Shown one piece after another: positions 1 to 10,695 of a DNA stretch of 64,000 nt. The stretch covers positions 182,050,807 to 182,114,806 of the forward strand of contig JAUPFV010000004.1 in the NCBI GenBank assembly GCA_036936605.1, written 5' to 3'. How positions within the stretch are numbered: the first letter of the stretch is position 1; each line of letters begins with the position of its first letter. Below the pieces are notes generated by a model. That model was not told the origin of the DNA. It saw only the letters and a program-made list of their open reading frames with translations, and made no database searches. The DNA comes from Limnanthes douglasii subsp. nivea (taxonomy: Eukaryota > Streptophyta > Magnoliopsida > Brassicales > Limnanthaceae). The position numbers and the translations under genes were made by a program.

Positions 1-240
1 TAACCTTGGGTTACCAAAATGGACTCATGGATCATTTCAGCTCATTAGGCATGTTGGGCCCGTTTGACTATAAATAGGCCTTTTAAGCACTTCATGATAT
101 CACAAAATTTGTTTATTTATTACGTAACTTATTATAACCTATCTCTCTAAAAATATTCTTAAGTAGCTTAATTCTCTCACTACAATCCACCCAAAAATTA
201 ATTTTTTTTTGTTTACTACGAATATACCTTTCTGAAATAT
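1..240 (+). repeat. Possible LTR remnant at left edge
   Basis: There is no reading frame here. A TATA box (ctataaatagg, about 69-79) is followed by CT-rich tracts ending near 185. That layout matches the promoter half of the LTRs elsewhere in this window, so this could be the end of an LTR whose body lies left of the window. No terminal dinucleotide, primer site or partner LTR could be shown. Confidence 0.25.
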
Positions 241-295
241 TTGATGCAATCAATTTACAAGTTGGATTTCTTGAAGAATTACTTGAAATTAACTC

Positions 296-296
<1 letters not shown>

Positions 297-330
<34 letters not shown>

Positions 331-331
331 T
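297..331. repeat. (AAT)n microsatellite
   Basis: About eleven units of a pure TAA/AAT trinucleotide repeat. It creates a poly-Asn run in an overlapping 80-codon frame at 241-483, which I do not regard as a gene. Confidence 0.9.
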
Positions 332-496
332 TACTTTTCATAAATTTAAAAAGTCTTTATAAATATTCAAGTGTTACATACTTACACCAAACAATTTCAA
401 GAGTTGGCTACACGACTTGGAATTATTGTTTTTTTTTCGTTTGTGAAAAAACATTTGTATATATAGAAGGTTTTAAATTTTAATGAAGGTTGATAT

Positions 497-783
497 TGAT
501 AAATATATTAAATTTTGAGGGCTTAATTATAATAAATTAAAGTCTGATATAATCAATTGTAAAGATATAAGACATATTTAAGACTATTTATAAAGAAGAG
601 GCGTTAATGTGCAATAAGTCAACTAATTCTCTTATTCTATGTTTGAATGCCTATGAATATAGGCTGAGGCTGTTAATACAAAGATCAACACTTTCTCAAG
701 TGAATGTTAGTTTTTATTATTACTTTCTCTCTCTAAAATCAATCTCTTTCTTCCACTTTCAAGAACTTTATTAACACTTAACA
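497..783 (+). repeat. Element A 5' LTR
   Basis: Aligns end to end with 10401-10695. It starts TGATAA and ends TTAACA. It contains a TATA-like region near 655, then a shared block about 'taatacaaagatcaacactttc' in character and a CT-rich end. The many differences between the two LTRs indicate an old insertion. Confidence 0.85.
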
Positions 784-806
784 AATTGACGGCCATAATG
801 TGAGAT
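784..806 (+). other. Degenerate primer binding site, element A
   Basis: Directly after the LTR, the sequence attgacgg... lines up loosely with the clear primer site of element D (57384-57402, ttggcgccgtctgtggg). This is inferred from position and partial similarity. Confidence 0.4.
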
Positions 807-884
807 TTCAATCAATTGGTACTTTGATTTCGAAATCTAAAACCTGAAAAAATCGATTTTTTGATCATTTACAGTTGTTCTTGA

Positions 885-2300
885 TTGATCAGGGAACCAG
901 GGAATCGAAATGATCCTTTGGTTCGAAAAGCATTCGAGGCGTTGAGATTTGATTTGCAAGGAGAAGAAAATAAGGAAGATGATCAAATTCCAGTTCAACA
1001 GACTCATTCAGATAATGAAGCTCTAATGAATCAGCTACTGGATAAAATCACAACTCTAACTGAGAGATATGATCAAAGAGAGCAAGATATTCAATCATGT
1101 AGACTGAAATCTTAGGTACGAAATTGGAAGAGAAGAACGATTTGAACAATCAATAAGATCGATCTTGTACAACTCGTCAGATTCAAAGTAAGCAGACGAA
1201 GACACATTTTGAATCTAATAAAGAGCATCATACTTCACGAAAATAAAAAAAAGACAAGCATAGGTACGTTACGTTCAATGATGACGAGGTTGATAATTTG
1301 ACATCTGTACAGAGGTATAGAGGATCCTCAAAAGAAGAAAAATGACGACCTCGATTTTTTTGTAAAGTCTATATATCAAAGAGAGACAATATACCACGTT
1401 ATTTGAGGGAAAAATAATGGTGTGAAGAAAATACATCGAATCAATACACAAGTATAGATTATCAAAATTTCCATGCTGTCATGGGAACAAGAGGAAATAA
1501 TCAGTACGTTCAAGGAGTTGATTGGATAAATTCTCCTTCAAACACTAAGATAAGGTGTTTTATACTTCCGGATCAATTTAATATTTCTAAGGTTGGGAAA
1601 TTTGATGTGATACAAGATCCCGATGATCACATCGAACAATTCAAGAACTATATGATGAACTTCGAAGATGATGATAAGCTGGTATGCAGAGCCTTTTCTC
1701 AAACATTTAAATGCACAACTTTAAAATGGTATAATAGGATTCTGAGGGGATACATTTCCAATTTTAGAGATTTTTATATAGCTTTTTGACGATAATTTTT
1801 GGGAAGTAAAGAAATACAAGAAAATGGTGACACTATCATATAATATAAGCAAGTTGTGGGAGAGAAGCCTTTTGTATTAGCAAAAGCAGAATTAGATAAT
1901 TGTGAAGAGTTTGTAGCTATGACTGTATTTCGATAAGGTTTATTACCATGTGATTTTCCAAATGAAACAACAAAAAGGAGAGCTTTGACTTTTGAAGTGT
2001 TGATGACTCAACTCGAGGATCAAATTAAAGTGGAGGAATCAACTATTGTTCGAGGAGTGGTTGGACCTAGTCAAAATAATTTAGGATATGTGTTAAATAA
2101 CCAAATGCACTCTTTGAATTTGACCCAACCACCGCGTCCATGGAATACTAATAGTTTTCCTCCTCGAACAGGAGGGTACCAAACTCAAGTAACAATGTAT
2201 CAATTTCGAAGACCGATGCCAAATCAGTGGATAAGGCCAGAATATTATGTTGATTTAACTGAGAATATTGATGTAATTTATGAAAAGAAAAAATGATATG
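885..2300 (+). pseudogene. gag of element A (broken)
   Basis: Remnant of the Gag structural protein that packages element RNA. Open pieces lie at 885-1115 (coiled, acidic N-terminal part), 1481-1789 (capsid-like core) and 1985-2296 (C-terminal part). The 1481-1789 piece has the core motif series FNISKVGKFD, DPDDHIEQFKNYMMNF and LKWYNR, which matches element D at 58204-58419 residue by residue. The 1985-2296 piece has QWIRPEYYVDLTE, matching the zinc-knuckle-proximal region of D. Between the pieces there are stops and frameshifts. Unlike D, element A keeps the segment between WYNR and the QLEDQI helix, so it shows what D has lost. Confidence 0.8.
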
Positions 2301-2599
2301 TGAGCTTTAAAAAGCCAACTCCGATAAATAGACCAAGATAAGAGCGCAACAACAGGTTCTATACGTATCATAATGACATAGGACATGATACTATAAACTG
2401 TATAACTTGATAAAAGAGGTGCATATTTTAATTGAAAATGACAAATTAACCTTTTTTTTAAATGGCAGAGCAGTGGGTTAAAGGCTTCATGTGCATAAAA
2501 TTCGCAAGTTACAAATGAATTTCCAAAAGAATAAAATTTGATGATTCTAGATTGCAAGATCATTGAGTTTGATGCAGCTTTGAAATATTTGGATACAAA

Positions 2600-3100
2600 T
2601 CCATATTGATTAATTTTGATGGTTGTGGATGAACTAGTGGTGCAAGGACGAGTTCGAAGCTTATGTAAATATTTTGATTCCTTGTTAATTTTTGGGGGAG
2701 ATTATATGACTGGTAACACTAATAGCTCCAGGAAAATCCATGTGGTAATTTTATCCACCCAAGTGGAAAGAGGGATGTCACTCATTTGTATGGTAAGAAA
2801 GATATTCATTTTATTATGTTCGATGAAGATACTTTGAGGGCACTGCATGTCGTCATGAAGATCCAGTGGTTATTGGAGTAGAAATAATTTTGATTGAAAT
2901 CAGTGTTTGAAGTATGTCATCGGAGACCGAGTTGGGGTGATCTTAAGTGATAAAAAGTGGCTAGAGAATGTTATACAACAACGTTTTATATCCGAGGCCC
3001 TAATAATGAAGATCGAATGACTGAATAACCAGTTAGGGGGGTTGAACTTGGAAGATGGTTAAGGAATTTATGATTCAAGGGAAACCTCGGTTTCTCTAAT
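2600..3100 (+). pseudogene. Protease region of element A, catalytic core deleted
   Basis: The stretch GRVRSLCKYFDSLLIFGGD at about 2650-2700 matches the pre-protease linker of element D (GLCKFFESLTIFGGD). Downstream, EDPVVIGVEIIL runs almost directly into a counterpart of D's LKYVVGNNVGVV. The block of roughly 100 residues that should hold the DTGSS active site is therefore missing. This is a structural deletion, not point decay, so this copy could not process its polyprotein. Confidence 0.6.
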
Positions 3101-3950
3101 AGTGAGTGAAGGCATAGAAGAATACGCTTTTCCAAATGGATTTTTTTTTCAAATAGTAAAATTATTATCACAAACTTTGCGTCAACAATGGTTACAATTT
3201 TTGTTTGCTAATATGGATGTTTTCGCTTATTCAACAAAGGATGTAGTGGGGGTTCCATCCGAGGTGATATGTCATAGCATGGCTCTAAATCTGAGGATCA
3301 ACCAGTTATTCAAAAAAGACGTATTTTTTATGTTTAAAAGTCAGAGGCTATAGTGGTAGAAATGGATCGTTTATCTCGGGTCAGACATATCAAGGAGGCA
3401 TAATATCCTTATGGACAAAAAGCCAATGGTGGTTAAAAAATAAGAATGAGAAATGGAGGATGTGTGTTGACTTCACAGGTTTGAATTGAGCTTGCTCCAA
3501 AGATCTATTTCATGTTACTCGAATAGATCAACTGGTTGATTTTACTTAGGAACTACAATTTTATCTTTTATATCCATAAAAGACATTTATCACTGATCGA
3601 GGCTTACGTTGTTATAGAGTTATGCCATTTGGGTTAAAGAATGCTAGAGAACCATATCAAAGGTTGGTGAATAAAGCTTTTGCTTCTCAGATTGGGAAAA
3701 ATATGGAGGTATACATTGATGATATGTTGGTCAAAATTCTAGCTGATGATAGGCACTTTGAGGATTAGAGGAGACCTTTTTTAATTTAAGGGTTATTCGA
3801 TTAAATCTAAATATTGAGAAATGTACTTTTGGAGTTCGATCAGGGATTTTTTCAGGATATACTATTAGTGAAAACTGGATAGAGGATGATCTAGAAAAGT
3901 TGAAAGCCTTAGTCCCAATGACATCAATCGAACTATTATGGATGTGCAAA
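3100..3950 (+). pseudogene. Reverse transcriptase of element A (broken)
   Basis: RT remnant in several frames. KWRMCVDFTGLN lies at about 3450-3490, YRVMPFGLKNA at about 3612-3650, YQRLVNKAF next, and MEVYIDDMLVK with the catalytic YIDD codons at 3712-3723. The FLG-type motif follows around 3840-3870. Stops interrupt the fingers and there is a deletion near 3540-3590 where the MDAYSGYNQI block should be. Sequence and motif spacing are Ty3/gypsy, closest in this window to elements B and D. Confidence 0.85.
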
Positions 3951-4900
3951 TCTTAACAGGAAGGTTAGCTACCCTTAATCGATTTATTTTGAGGTATTCT
4001 AGACAAGTGTTTTCCTTTTTTCCAAGTGTTACGAAAGCTAAAGGAATTTTAATAGACATCGGATTGTGAAGCAGAATTTTCAAAGACTAAAGAACTTCAA
4101 CTGTCACCAAAGATATTGTCCAAGCGTCAAGCTGGAAAGTAGTTGTTTTTTATACACAGTAATTTCTGACTTTGCTGTAAGTGTTGTTTTAGTAAGTGAA
4201 GATGGGGGAATTTCGAATCTATTGTACTATGTTAGTAAAAGTTTGTTAGTATCATATAAAAGGTATTTGAGACTTGAAAAATTGGCTCACTTCTAGGAAA
4301 ATGCGCCCTTAGTTTCAAGCTCATACTATTTTGGTTTGAATTTCTTTTCCAACACCTAGCCATCTATGGAAGGATGACCAAATGATCAGTGGAGTTGAGA
4401 GATTTCGATATTATTTTGCTCCTTGAACGACTATCAAGGCTGAAGCTTTAACCGACTTTCTTGTTGAGTTTTATTCAAGCCGATCCGATGAGGAGACAGA
4501 TAAAAATACATTGCCAAAAACTTAAGTGTGGATAATTCTAACAAATGGTGGTTCAAGTATATTAGGATGCAGTGCATGAGTGTAGTTGGTTGCTCTTTCT
4601 GGGGAAGCTATGTATCAAGCCATTCGATTTGGGTTCAGATAATCGAATAATAAAGCTGAATATGAGATTGCGTTGGTTGGTTTGAGACTTGCTATTATAT
4701 GTGACGCAACAACAGTTTGATTAGAAATAGATTCACAATTAGTAGCAAATCATATGGCATCTGTTTATGAGGCTAAGAAATATCATTTAATTTTATATCT
4801 GCGCGAGCTTCAAATTTGGCTCTCTTTAGCAACAATCGATTATACCAGAGTATATCCTTGGATATTATTACAGGAGAGTTATTCCATTCTAACATGATCA
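3950..4900 (+). pseudogene. RNase H and archaeal-type RNase H of element A (broken)
   Basis: After RT, 4066-4296 encodes a frame with SDFAVSVVLVSEDGG and YVSKSLLVSYKRYLRLEKLAHF, matching the first RNase H of element D (VTDFAVSAALISE, YVVSKSLLDAETRYLKLEKMA). Around 4530-4760 there are remnants of the second, archaeal-type RNase H (counterparts of NNEAEYE and DSQL). Two RNase H domains in tandem are characteristic of the Tat lineage. Both are riddled with stops. Confidence 0.7.
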
Positions 4901-4979
4901 GAGCAATATAAATATATTGAGGAGGTATTTGTCACTCTAGATACAATTCATGGTGATTGGAGGTCTAATATTCTTAATT

Positions 4980-6195
4980 TTTTGCTAAGGGAAATATTGC
5001 CTAAAGATCTATAGTTGTCTAAAAAATTAAGATATAAAGATCATGGCTACGTTGTGTTGGATGGGGTGTTTTACAAGAAATCTTTGAGCATACCATTGCT
5101 ATGTTGTTTGGGAAAGCAAGAGTCATAAGAGATTTTTTCCGACTGTGTGATGGTGAGGGTTCATCACATTGTGGTTTCATGTCTTTGTCACGTCGAGTTT
5201 CGTTGGCAGGGTATTATTGGTCTTTAATTATGAATGATGCTAAAGTTCTAGTTTAAGCCCGTGATACTTGTTAGCATCATGCCCACTCTATTCACAAACC
5301 AACAATACCACTTGTCTATTTTCGAAGCTATTCAGTTTGACAAATGAGAAACAAACTTGGTAGGAAGCATTATTTATGGTTTCTGAAGGGTGTCAGATGA
5401 TCATTGTAGCAGTGGATTATTTTTCGAAATGGGTAGAAGCTGAAATTTTTTTTGGAACGAAGGAAAAGGATGTTGTTAAGTCCATTGTGAATAATATTTG
5501 TTGCCACTTTGGAGTCTTTCAAAAAATCACCACAGATAATGACCTCAATCTAACAATAGGGAAATGATTTCTTTTTGTGCTTCAAGGGAAATAACATAGT
5601 GTTGTTCTACGCCATTTCATCCACAAGAAAATGGTCAATTAAAAGTGACCAATATACCTATTTTAGAAGGTTTGTAGAAGAATTTAACAGATGCTGCAGG
5701 AAAATGGCCTAATTATTTACAACAGGTGTTGTGGGCTTATCGAACAACTCATAGAGAAGCTACTCAAGAAACCCGTTTTGCATTGGTTTATGTTATGGAT
5801 GCTATTAGTCCTACAAAATCTAGTATACCTTCTTATAAGGTACTTTAATATTCCGAGGAGGTGAATAAAGAAGCAAAGAGAACAGAGCTAGATTCGATCG
5901 AAGAGAAAAGAGTCAAAGCTCTTTTGAATATGGCTCATTATCAAACGATGATGAGAAGCCGGTATAATTCGAAAGATGAGAAGGAGGAATTTCAAAGTAG
6001 GAGACAAAGTCTTAAGAAACATATTCCTTCATACAAAGGATAAACGCCTTAGAAAAATGAACCCCGAATCGGGAGGGTCTTTATATGGTTATGGAGAGGC
6101 TAAAATAGGATACAGATCGCCTTTGTGATAAGCAAGGTAGAATGCTTCAACATCCTTGGAATATAGAGCACTTGAAGATTTATTGGGAACAATAT
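4980..6195 (+). pseudogene. Integrase of element A (broken)
   Basis: The zinc-binding part is at about 5050-5280 (DGEGSSHCGFMSLSRRVSLAGYYW read across frames). The core is at about 5376-5567 (MIIVAVDYFSKWVEAE, then FGVFQKITTDN). 'HPQENGQLKVTN' is the region of the third catalytic acid, where the expected Glu is a Lys codon at about 5640. The C-terminal domain is at 5861-6195, ending MLQHPWNIEHLKIYWE, the usual Tat integrase tail. At least five frameshifts or stops separate these parts. Confidence 0.82.
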
Positions 6196-6249
6196 TTTGT
6201 TTTGAATCGTTTTTGAATAATTGACACAATCCTTCCCACCCTGTTGGCC

Positions 6250-6273
6250 CAGTGAGGTTTTAATGAGGTGTCG
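6250..6273 (+). other. Conserved post-integrase motif, element A
   Basis: The block gaggttttaatgaggtgtc recurs in the same place downstream of integrase in elements B (46226-46244), C (37426-37446) and D (63117-63138), although the surrounding DNA has diverged. Its role is unknown to me. Confidence 0.6.
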
Positions 6274-6379
6274 TGTAAACATAAGTATTTCAATAATTTT
6301 GGTAACTAGTTAAAGACTGGTCATCTTTGAAGTTATTAACCAAGAGTAATTGTTCTGAAGTGTTAAACATTCATTATTA

Positions 6380-6691
6380 CACTTTTCAAAGAAAACCATA
6401 TTCGAGGTGCTACATTCTCTAAACACATTGGACATATTCGAAGTGCTACATTTTTTAAATGCACATATAGTGTTGTTGTAGGTCTACCATTTCTGGTTGT
6501 TTGATAGTTTTTGTCCGAGCTCTGTGATTCAAGATAAAGAATATAGGCTAGACTTGCTTTCCCGAATGAAAAGGGTATAGTGGAATCTCTGACACTACGA
6601 ATCTCTATGCTCGTGCTTTCCGGGAAGGCAAGTTCGGTCAATTCTTCTCCAATTATCTGAAAGTATTCGAGGTACTACATTCTCTAAACGC

Positions 6692-6731
<40 letters not shown>
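6380..6731. repeat. Degenerate minisatellite and (TA)n run, element A
   Basis: Scattered copies of a unit containing the phrase acattctctaaacgca with ttcgaagtgct, in reverse relation to the cleaner 36-bp array of element B at 45871-46045. A pure TA dinucleotide run follows at 6694-6731. This lies in the spacer between integrase and the antisense ORF, where Tat elements commonly carry tandem repeats. Confidence 0.65.
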
Positions 6732-6733
<2 letters not shown>

Positions 6734-7032
6734 AGGTGTTTATATTATTTAAATACACCATTTATTCTTTGAAATGCTGCGTACTTTAAATGCACTTTTA
6801 AGGCACTATTGTTATTCGAGGTGAAAAGAACTATGTTTTTAAAAAAGTTATAAGTTTTATGATATAACAAATGAATATAGGAAAAATGAAAATTAATAAT
6901 TCATGAAAAATAATCTGACCTTACAAAAAAATGTTTTAATGCTAAAAAACTTAGCATTCATACATAGCAAGTCGTCACAAAACATCGAGCGACTTCGAAC
7001 AAAAAACCTAACAACAAGAGGAAAAACAGTAG

Positions 7033-9802
7033 TTACATGTCTTCATAATCTTCTTTTGGAGAATCTCCTTCATCATATTCATTTCTTATGAATCCGTCTC
7101 TTCGGAAGAATCAGTCGGGACAGGATCAAAGGCTTTATTAGGTCTGTTGTATAGGGGATTAATTCTCAGAAGTTAGATAGATTTACTTTGGGGAGTGCTG
7201 CATAAATTTCACGAAGCAGATCGATTGATTTATGCTCTTTGGAATTTGCGATAACAACGAATGTGTCATGCCTACATTTAGTTATGGCGGCCTCCACAAT
7301 AATCTCCTTTTCTTTCCCAAGAGTAATCTTCATATCAGTCCTATCACTTGTCAGTTTTTTATTCTCTTCTTCAATCTTCTTTAAAGATTCTTGAAAAGTA
7401 AAATATTTTTGTTCCTCCTTGGATAATTTCTTGGCATGTTTGGTCTTGAGTTCTCCATCTTAGCTTCATGATGGACTTCTCTATGGATATATTGCCCCCT
7501 GTCAATTTGGAATGCGTGAAATTGCTCCTCGATATGTCTTCCAAAAATTTCTCTCAGTTTCTTCTCTGGAACTGCGCCACTTTTATATCGAACCATTTTG
7601 CATTGCCATATTTTTTAACTGGCTTCGAGAAGAAGTTACCTCTATGCATAATGCTTTATTTGCTGCTTCGAGTTGGGTAGAAGGTTGCATAGTAAGTAAG
7701 ACCTCTTTGGATGGTGGCTACTCCTAAATAGGGATGAACCTTTCTTTGGTGTAAGACATGATAACAGAGAAGGAAGCCAAGTGAGCATCCGAAGAGGGTA
7801 GGAGTTGATGTAAAAGGGAAGCAGTGACTTGATGGCCAATCTGCCGAAGTCCTTTTTGGATTTCTTGAACCTTGGGATCCATATCTTTGTAAAGAACTTG
7901 AAGCTCTCCTTCACTAGCAGGCTCATCAAGAGGTAACTGATTATCTTTTCGTTGAGGTTCTGCCACAGTTTCTTCTTGTTTATTTTCAACTTCAGCCTCC
8001 TTAAAGATTATCTTTTGTAGTTTCCTCAGCTTCAGTTGGAGGAGTATCTAAACCAATAGATCCAGGGGTTTTCTATACTTCTTTTGATGGTGAAGCTTTT
8101 CCAACCTTCATTTTTCTTAAAGTAGAAGCTCTCTTTTTTAAAAAAACGTTTCAACTTTGACTCCCTCCTAGATTGTGGGCATACCAACTCCATTTTTTCC
8201 TTTTGTTTTTGGCTCATTTTTCTTCTGACAGCTCGAATATCTGAAGGGCTAGCACCAGATGGATGACCTGTTTTTTTATTTTTCCTTTTTTTTTTGCGGG
8301 AAGATGGCTGTCAGATCTGTTCCCCACAGGAAGAGTTACCTTACTATCAGGTGCTACCAGTCTCTTCACTACTAAATTTGGGTTTGATGGCTCAATTAGG
8401 TTTTTGTGGAGGTCAACACCCAAGGTGATCCTCCACAAAAGGCTAGTGGTAAATTTAATGGGTAGAAAAGGTGAGTGAAACCCATTGTCCCAGTCGTTTT
8501 CGGCCCAAGTGGCTAGCTTCACAAAAATGTCCTTTGTATCTTTCTTGCGACCATTATATCGTTTTGAAATTTCTAAGAAAAGTGACAATAGAAATGGAAA
8601 ATTACACATAAGGTACACAATGAAAGAAAAAATGAAAACAAAATAAAACTTATTGTTACTCCTCTAGACGAGGTTGATTCTTAGATGGTTCTCCTCAATA
8701 ATCTCATGGTATTTCTTGTGTAGGGAAAAAGGTCCAGGAATTTGAAGTACTCCACTATCATCGGATCTAGTAGGAACCGAAGACCTGAGTTGATAATCTC
8801 AGGGTAGACCACCAATTCATCTTTTATACATGCAAGTGGAGTCTCTCCCTTTTTTTTTGCAGTCGAAGTATAATATTATCTGCCATTCCCCATTATTGTT
8901 TCAGAAGACTAGCTTGACCTTCCTTATAGTAGATGTAAGGCATGGTTTTTAGCGCTATGATATATTTTGGGGATGAGTAGCTTTAGGTGTACACTCACTG
9001 AGGCAGCGACATCTTCAAGAAGCTCAATTGGAGTTTTCTTTTTCTTTCCTTTGTTCCCCGGTGCTCTTGTTTTTTAGGCATTTTCCTCAGTATCAGCTTC
9101 GACATCTTTTAAGGTGTCATCTTTAATATCAGCCTCGACGTTCGATTGAGTTACTTCTGAATCAACTTCTTTGCCAGAAGTTTCATCTATAAGTCGACGA
9201 GGATATGAAGTTAAGTTTGGTTTCTCTGGTTCATTATTTGAGGGATTTTGTTGTGACTGTGTGATAACATCAACAATCTCCCCCAGGGAGGAGAAAATGG
9301 TGAAGGGTTGATTGTAGCATTTTGTGAAGTGTTGACCTCCTCAAAATTTCGTATAGCTATAAAAGTTTTCTTTTTCACAGGATGACTTTGGGGGATGTGA
9401 GTTTCTGGTTGGACCAGAGGAGTCTCTTTACGTAGTTTTCGAGGCAGATTAGAGTTAATAGAAATGATGTTACTTCTAATCTTTTTGAAGTAGATAAGCT
9501 TTGAGTTACTTTGTAATTTTTTTCGAGGAGATCCAGTCGTAAGAGCTGCAGAGGAAGTTCGAGGTGTTGATTGTGAAGGGTTTGTCGATAAAGGCTATTG
9601 AGATTATGGGGTTGATAAATTTGAAAGCACATGAGAGATTCAAAGTGGGTCGAAGTTACCATAATGAGTGGTTTCAGTAGAAAACCGAAGAGCATTTCTT
9701 ATCAATCTAGCAGCTCTATACTCATCAGATCTTTCACTAATACAGAAATAACCGAAAGCACCAAAAACTTTATTCTCATGATTTGGGGAAATTTGTTTTC
9801 AT
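7033..9802 (-). pseudogene. Antisense ORF (aORF) of element A
   Basis: Remnant of the extra gene that Tat-lineage elements carry on the strand opposite gag-pol. The probable start codon is at 9802 and the end near 7033. Pieces can be matched to element B's aORF on the other strand: RNALRFSTETTHYGNFDP near 9690, NPNLVVKRLVAPDSKVTLPVGNRSD at about 8270-8400, and ELQVLYKDMDPKVQEIQ at about 7860-7900. The acidic tail is AFDPVPTDSSEETD, then DEGDSPKEDYEDM. The middle is Lys-rich (KKKGKIKK) and could be a nuclear signal. Function is unknown. Many stops and shifts make it a pseudogene. Confidence 0.72.
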
Positions 9803-10385
9803 GGTTTTTTGGTTTTTGAGCGTTTTCAATTTGAAGATTGACTGGAGAGTATGAGTTTTCCGGTGAGGGTAGCCAAGGAATTGTTACTCAGGGAGGGTAG
9901 CAAGGGATTGTCTTAGGCAAAGGTAATTTTATCTCTCTAGAAATTTGTGCGGGGATAAAGAATGAAAGACTATTTATAGAATAAGTTAGAAGAGAGAAAA
10001 TGGTATCATAGAAGTTGAAGAGGTGAAACATTCGTGTGTAAAGAGGATAGTATGACGTGTGTTAACTGCCAGACCTAGAGGCAGGTTTAGAGAATATAGT
10101 ATAATGACTCATTGCATGCATACCACACCATATGAAGAAGCCAACTCATACACTAACATACGACTTTATTCGAAGGGGTAAACTTGAACTAAATTCGAAG
10201 TAAATGTATATACATATACATCCGAAGAGAATGATTTAAGATAATTTCAAAGTGAATGTAAGCATAAATGTATCCAAAGAGGATAAACATGGAGTTACGT
10301 GGTTTGGAAGAGTGCTACATTCGAAGCAGATTAAACTTGGCAAGAGATATTTCCAATAATCAGTTCTTATTTACTGTATGCATAA
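9803..10385. other. Spacer between aORF start and polypurine tract, element A
   Basis: No coding signal. It should hold the promoter and 5' leader of the minus-strand aORF: a tata-containing stretch (ctataaatag on the minus strand at about 9970-9980) lies about 170 bp upstream of the aORF start at 9802. The element B counterpart (ctttataaataggc, about 41983-41996) is similarly placed. Confidence 0.4.
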
Positions 10386-10400
10386 GAACTAGGGGGCTAC
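10386..10400 (+). other. Polypurine tract of element A
   Basis: gaactagggggctac directly precedes the 3' LTR. Elements B (gaactatgaaggctac) and C (taagagggctac) have the same ending, which supports it as the plus-strand primer region. Confidence 0.6.
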
Positions 10401-10695
10401 TGATAAGGATATATAATGTTTATGTCTTAATTGTAATAAATTAAAGTCTGATATAATCAATTGTAAAGATATAAGACAAATTTAAGACTGTTTACAAAGA
10501 AGAGAGACTAAAGTGCAATAAGCCCATTTGTATAACTAATTCTGTTATTCAAAGTCTGAATACCTATAAATAAAGGTTGAGGCTGTTAATACAAGGACCG
10601 ACACTTTCTGAAGTGAAGGCTATTTTTACTTATACTTTCCCTCTCTAAAATCAATCTCTTTCTTTTACTTTCAAGCACTAGATTAACACTTAACA
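10401..10695 (+). repeat. Element A 3' LTR
   Basis: Starts TGATAAGG and ends TTAACA. A TATA box (cctataaataaagg) lies near 10562, about 160 bp in. It is homologous to 497-783 and, inverted, to 41276-41574 of element B. Confidence 0.86.

Larger units (their letters stand above)
497..10695 (+). mobile_element. Element A: degenerate Tat-lineage Ty3/gypsy retrotransposon
   Basis: A full-length but heavily mutated LTR retrotransposon of about 10.2 kb. In order: 5' LTR, gag, protease remnant, RT, RNase H, integrase, a spacer with repeats, an antisense ORF on the minus strand, a polypurine tract and the 3' LTR. The pol order and the antisense ORF after integrase identify the Tat lineage (Retand/Grande-like). 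The flanking 5-mers are gatat on the left and tatat on the right, so a target duplication is possible but imperfect. Every ORF carries several stops and indels, so the copy is dead. Element B at 41276-48690 is the same family: its LTR and aORF align with this one. Confidence 0.88.

Noticed and set aside
241..483. 80-codon ORF
   Set aside because: Its length depends on a poly-Asn run from the AAT microsatellite, and there is no conserved sequence.
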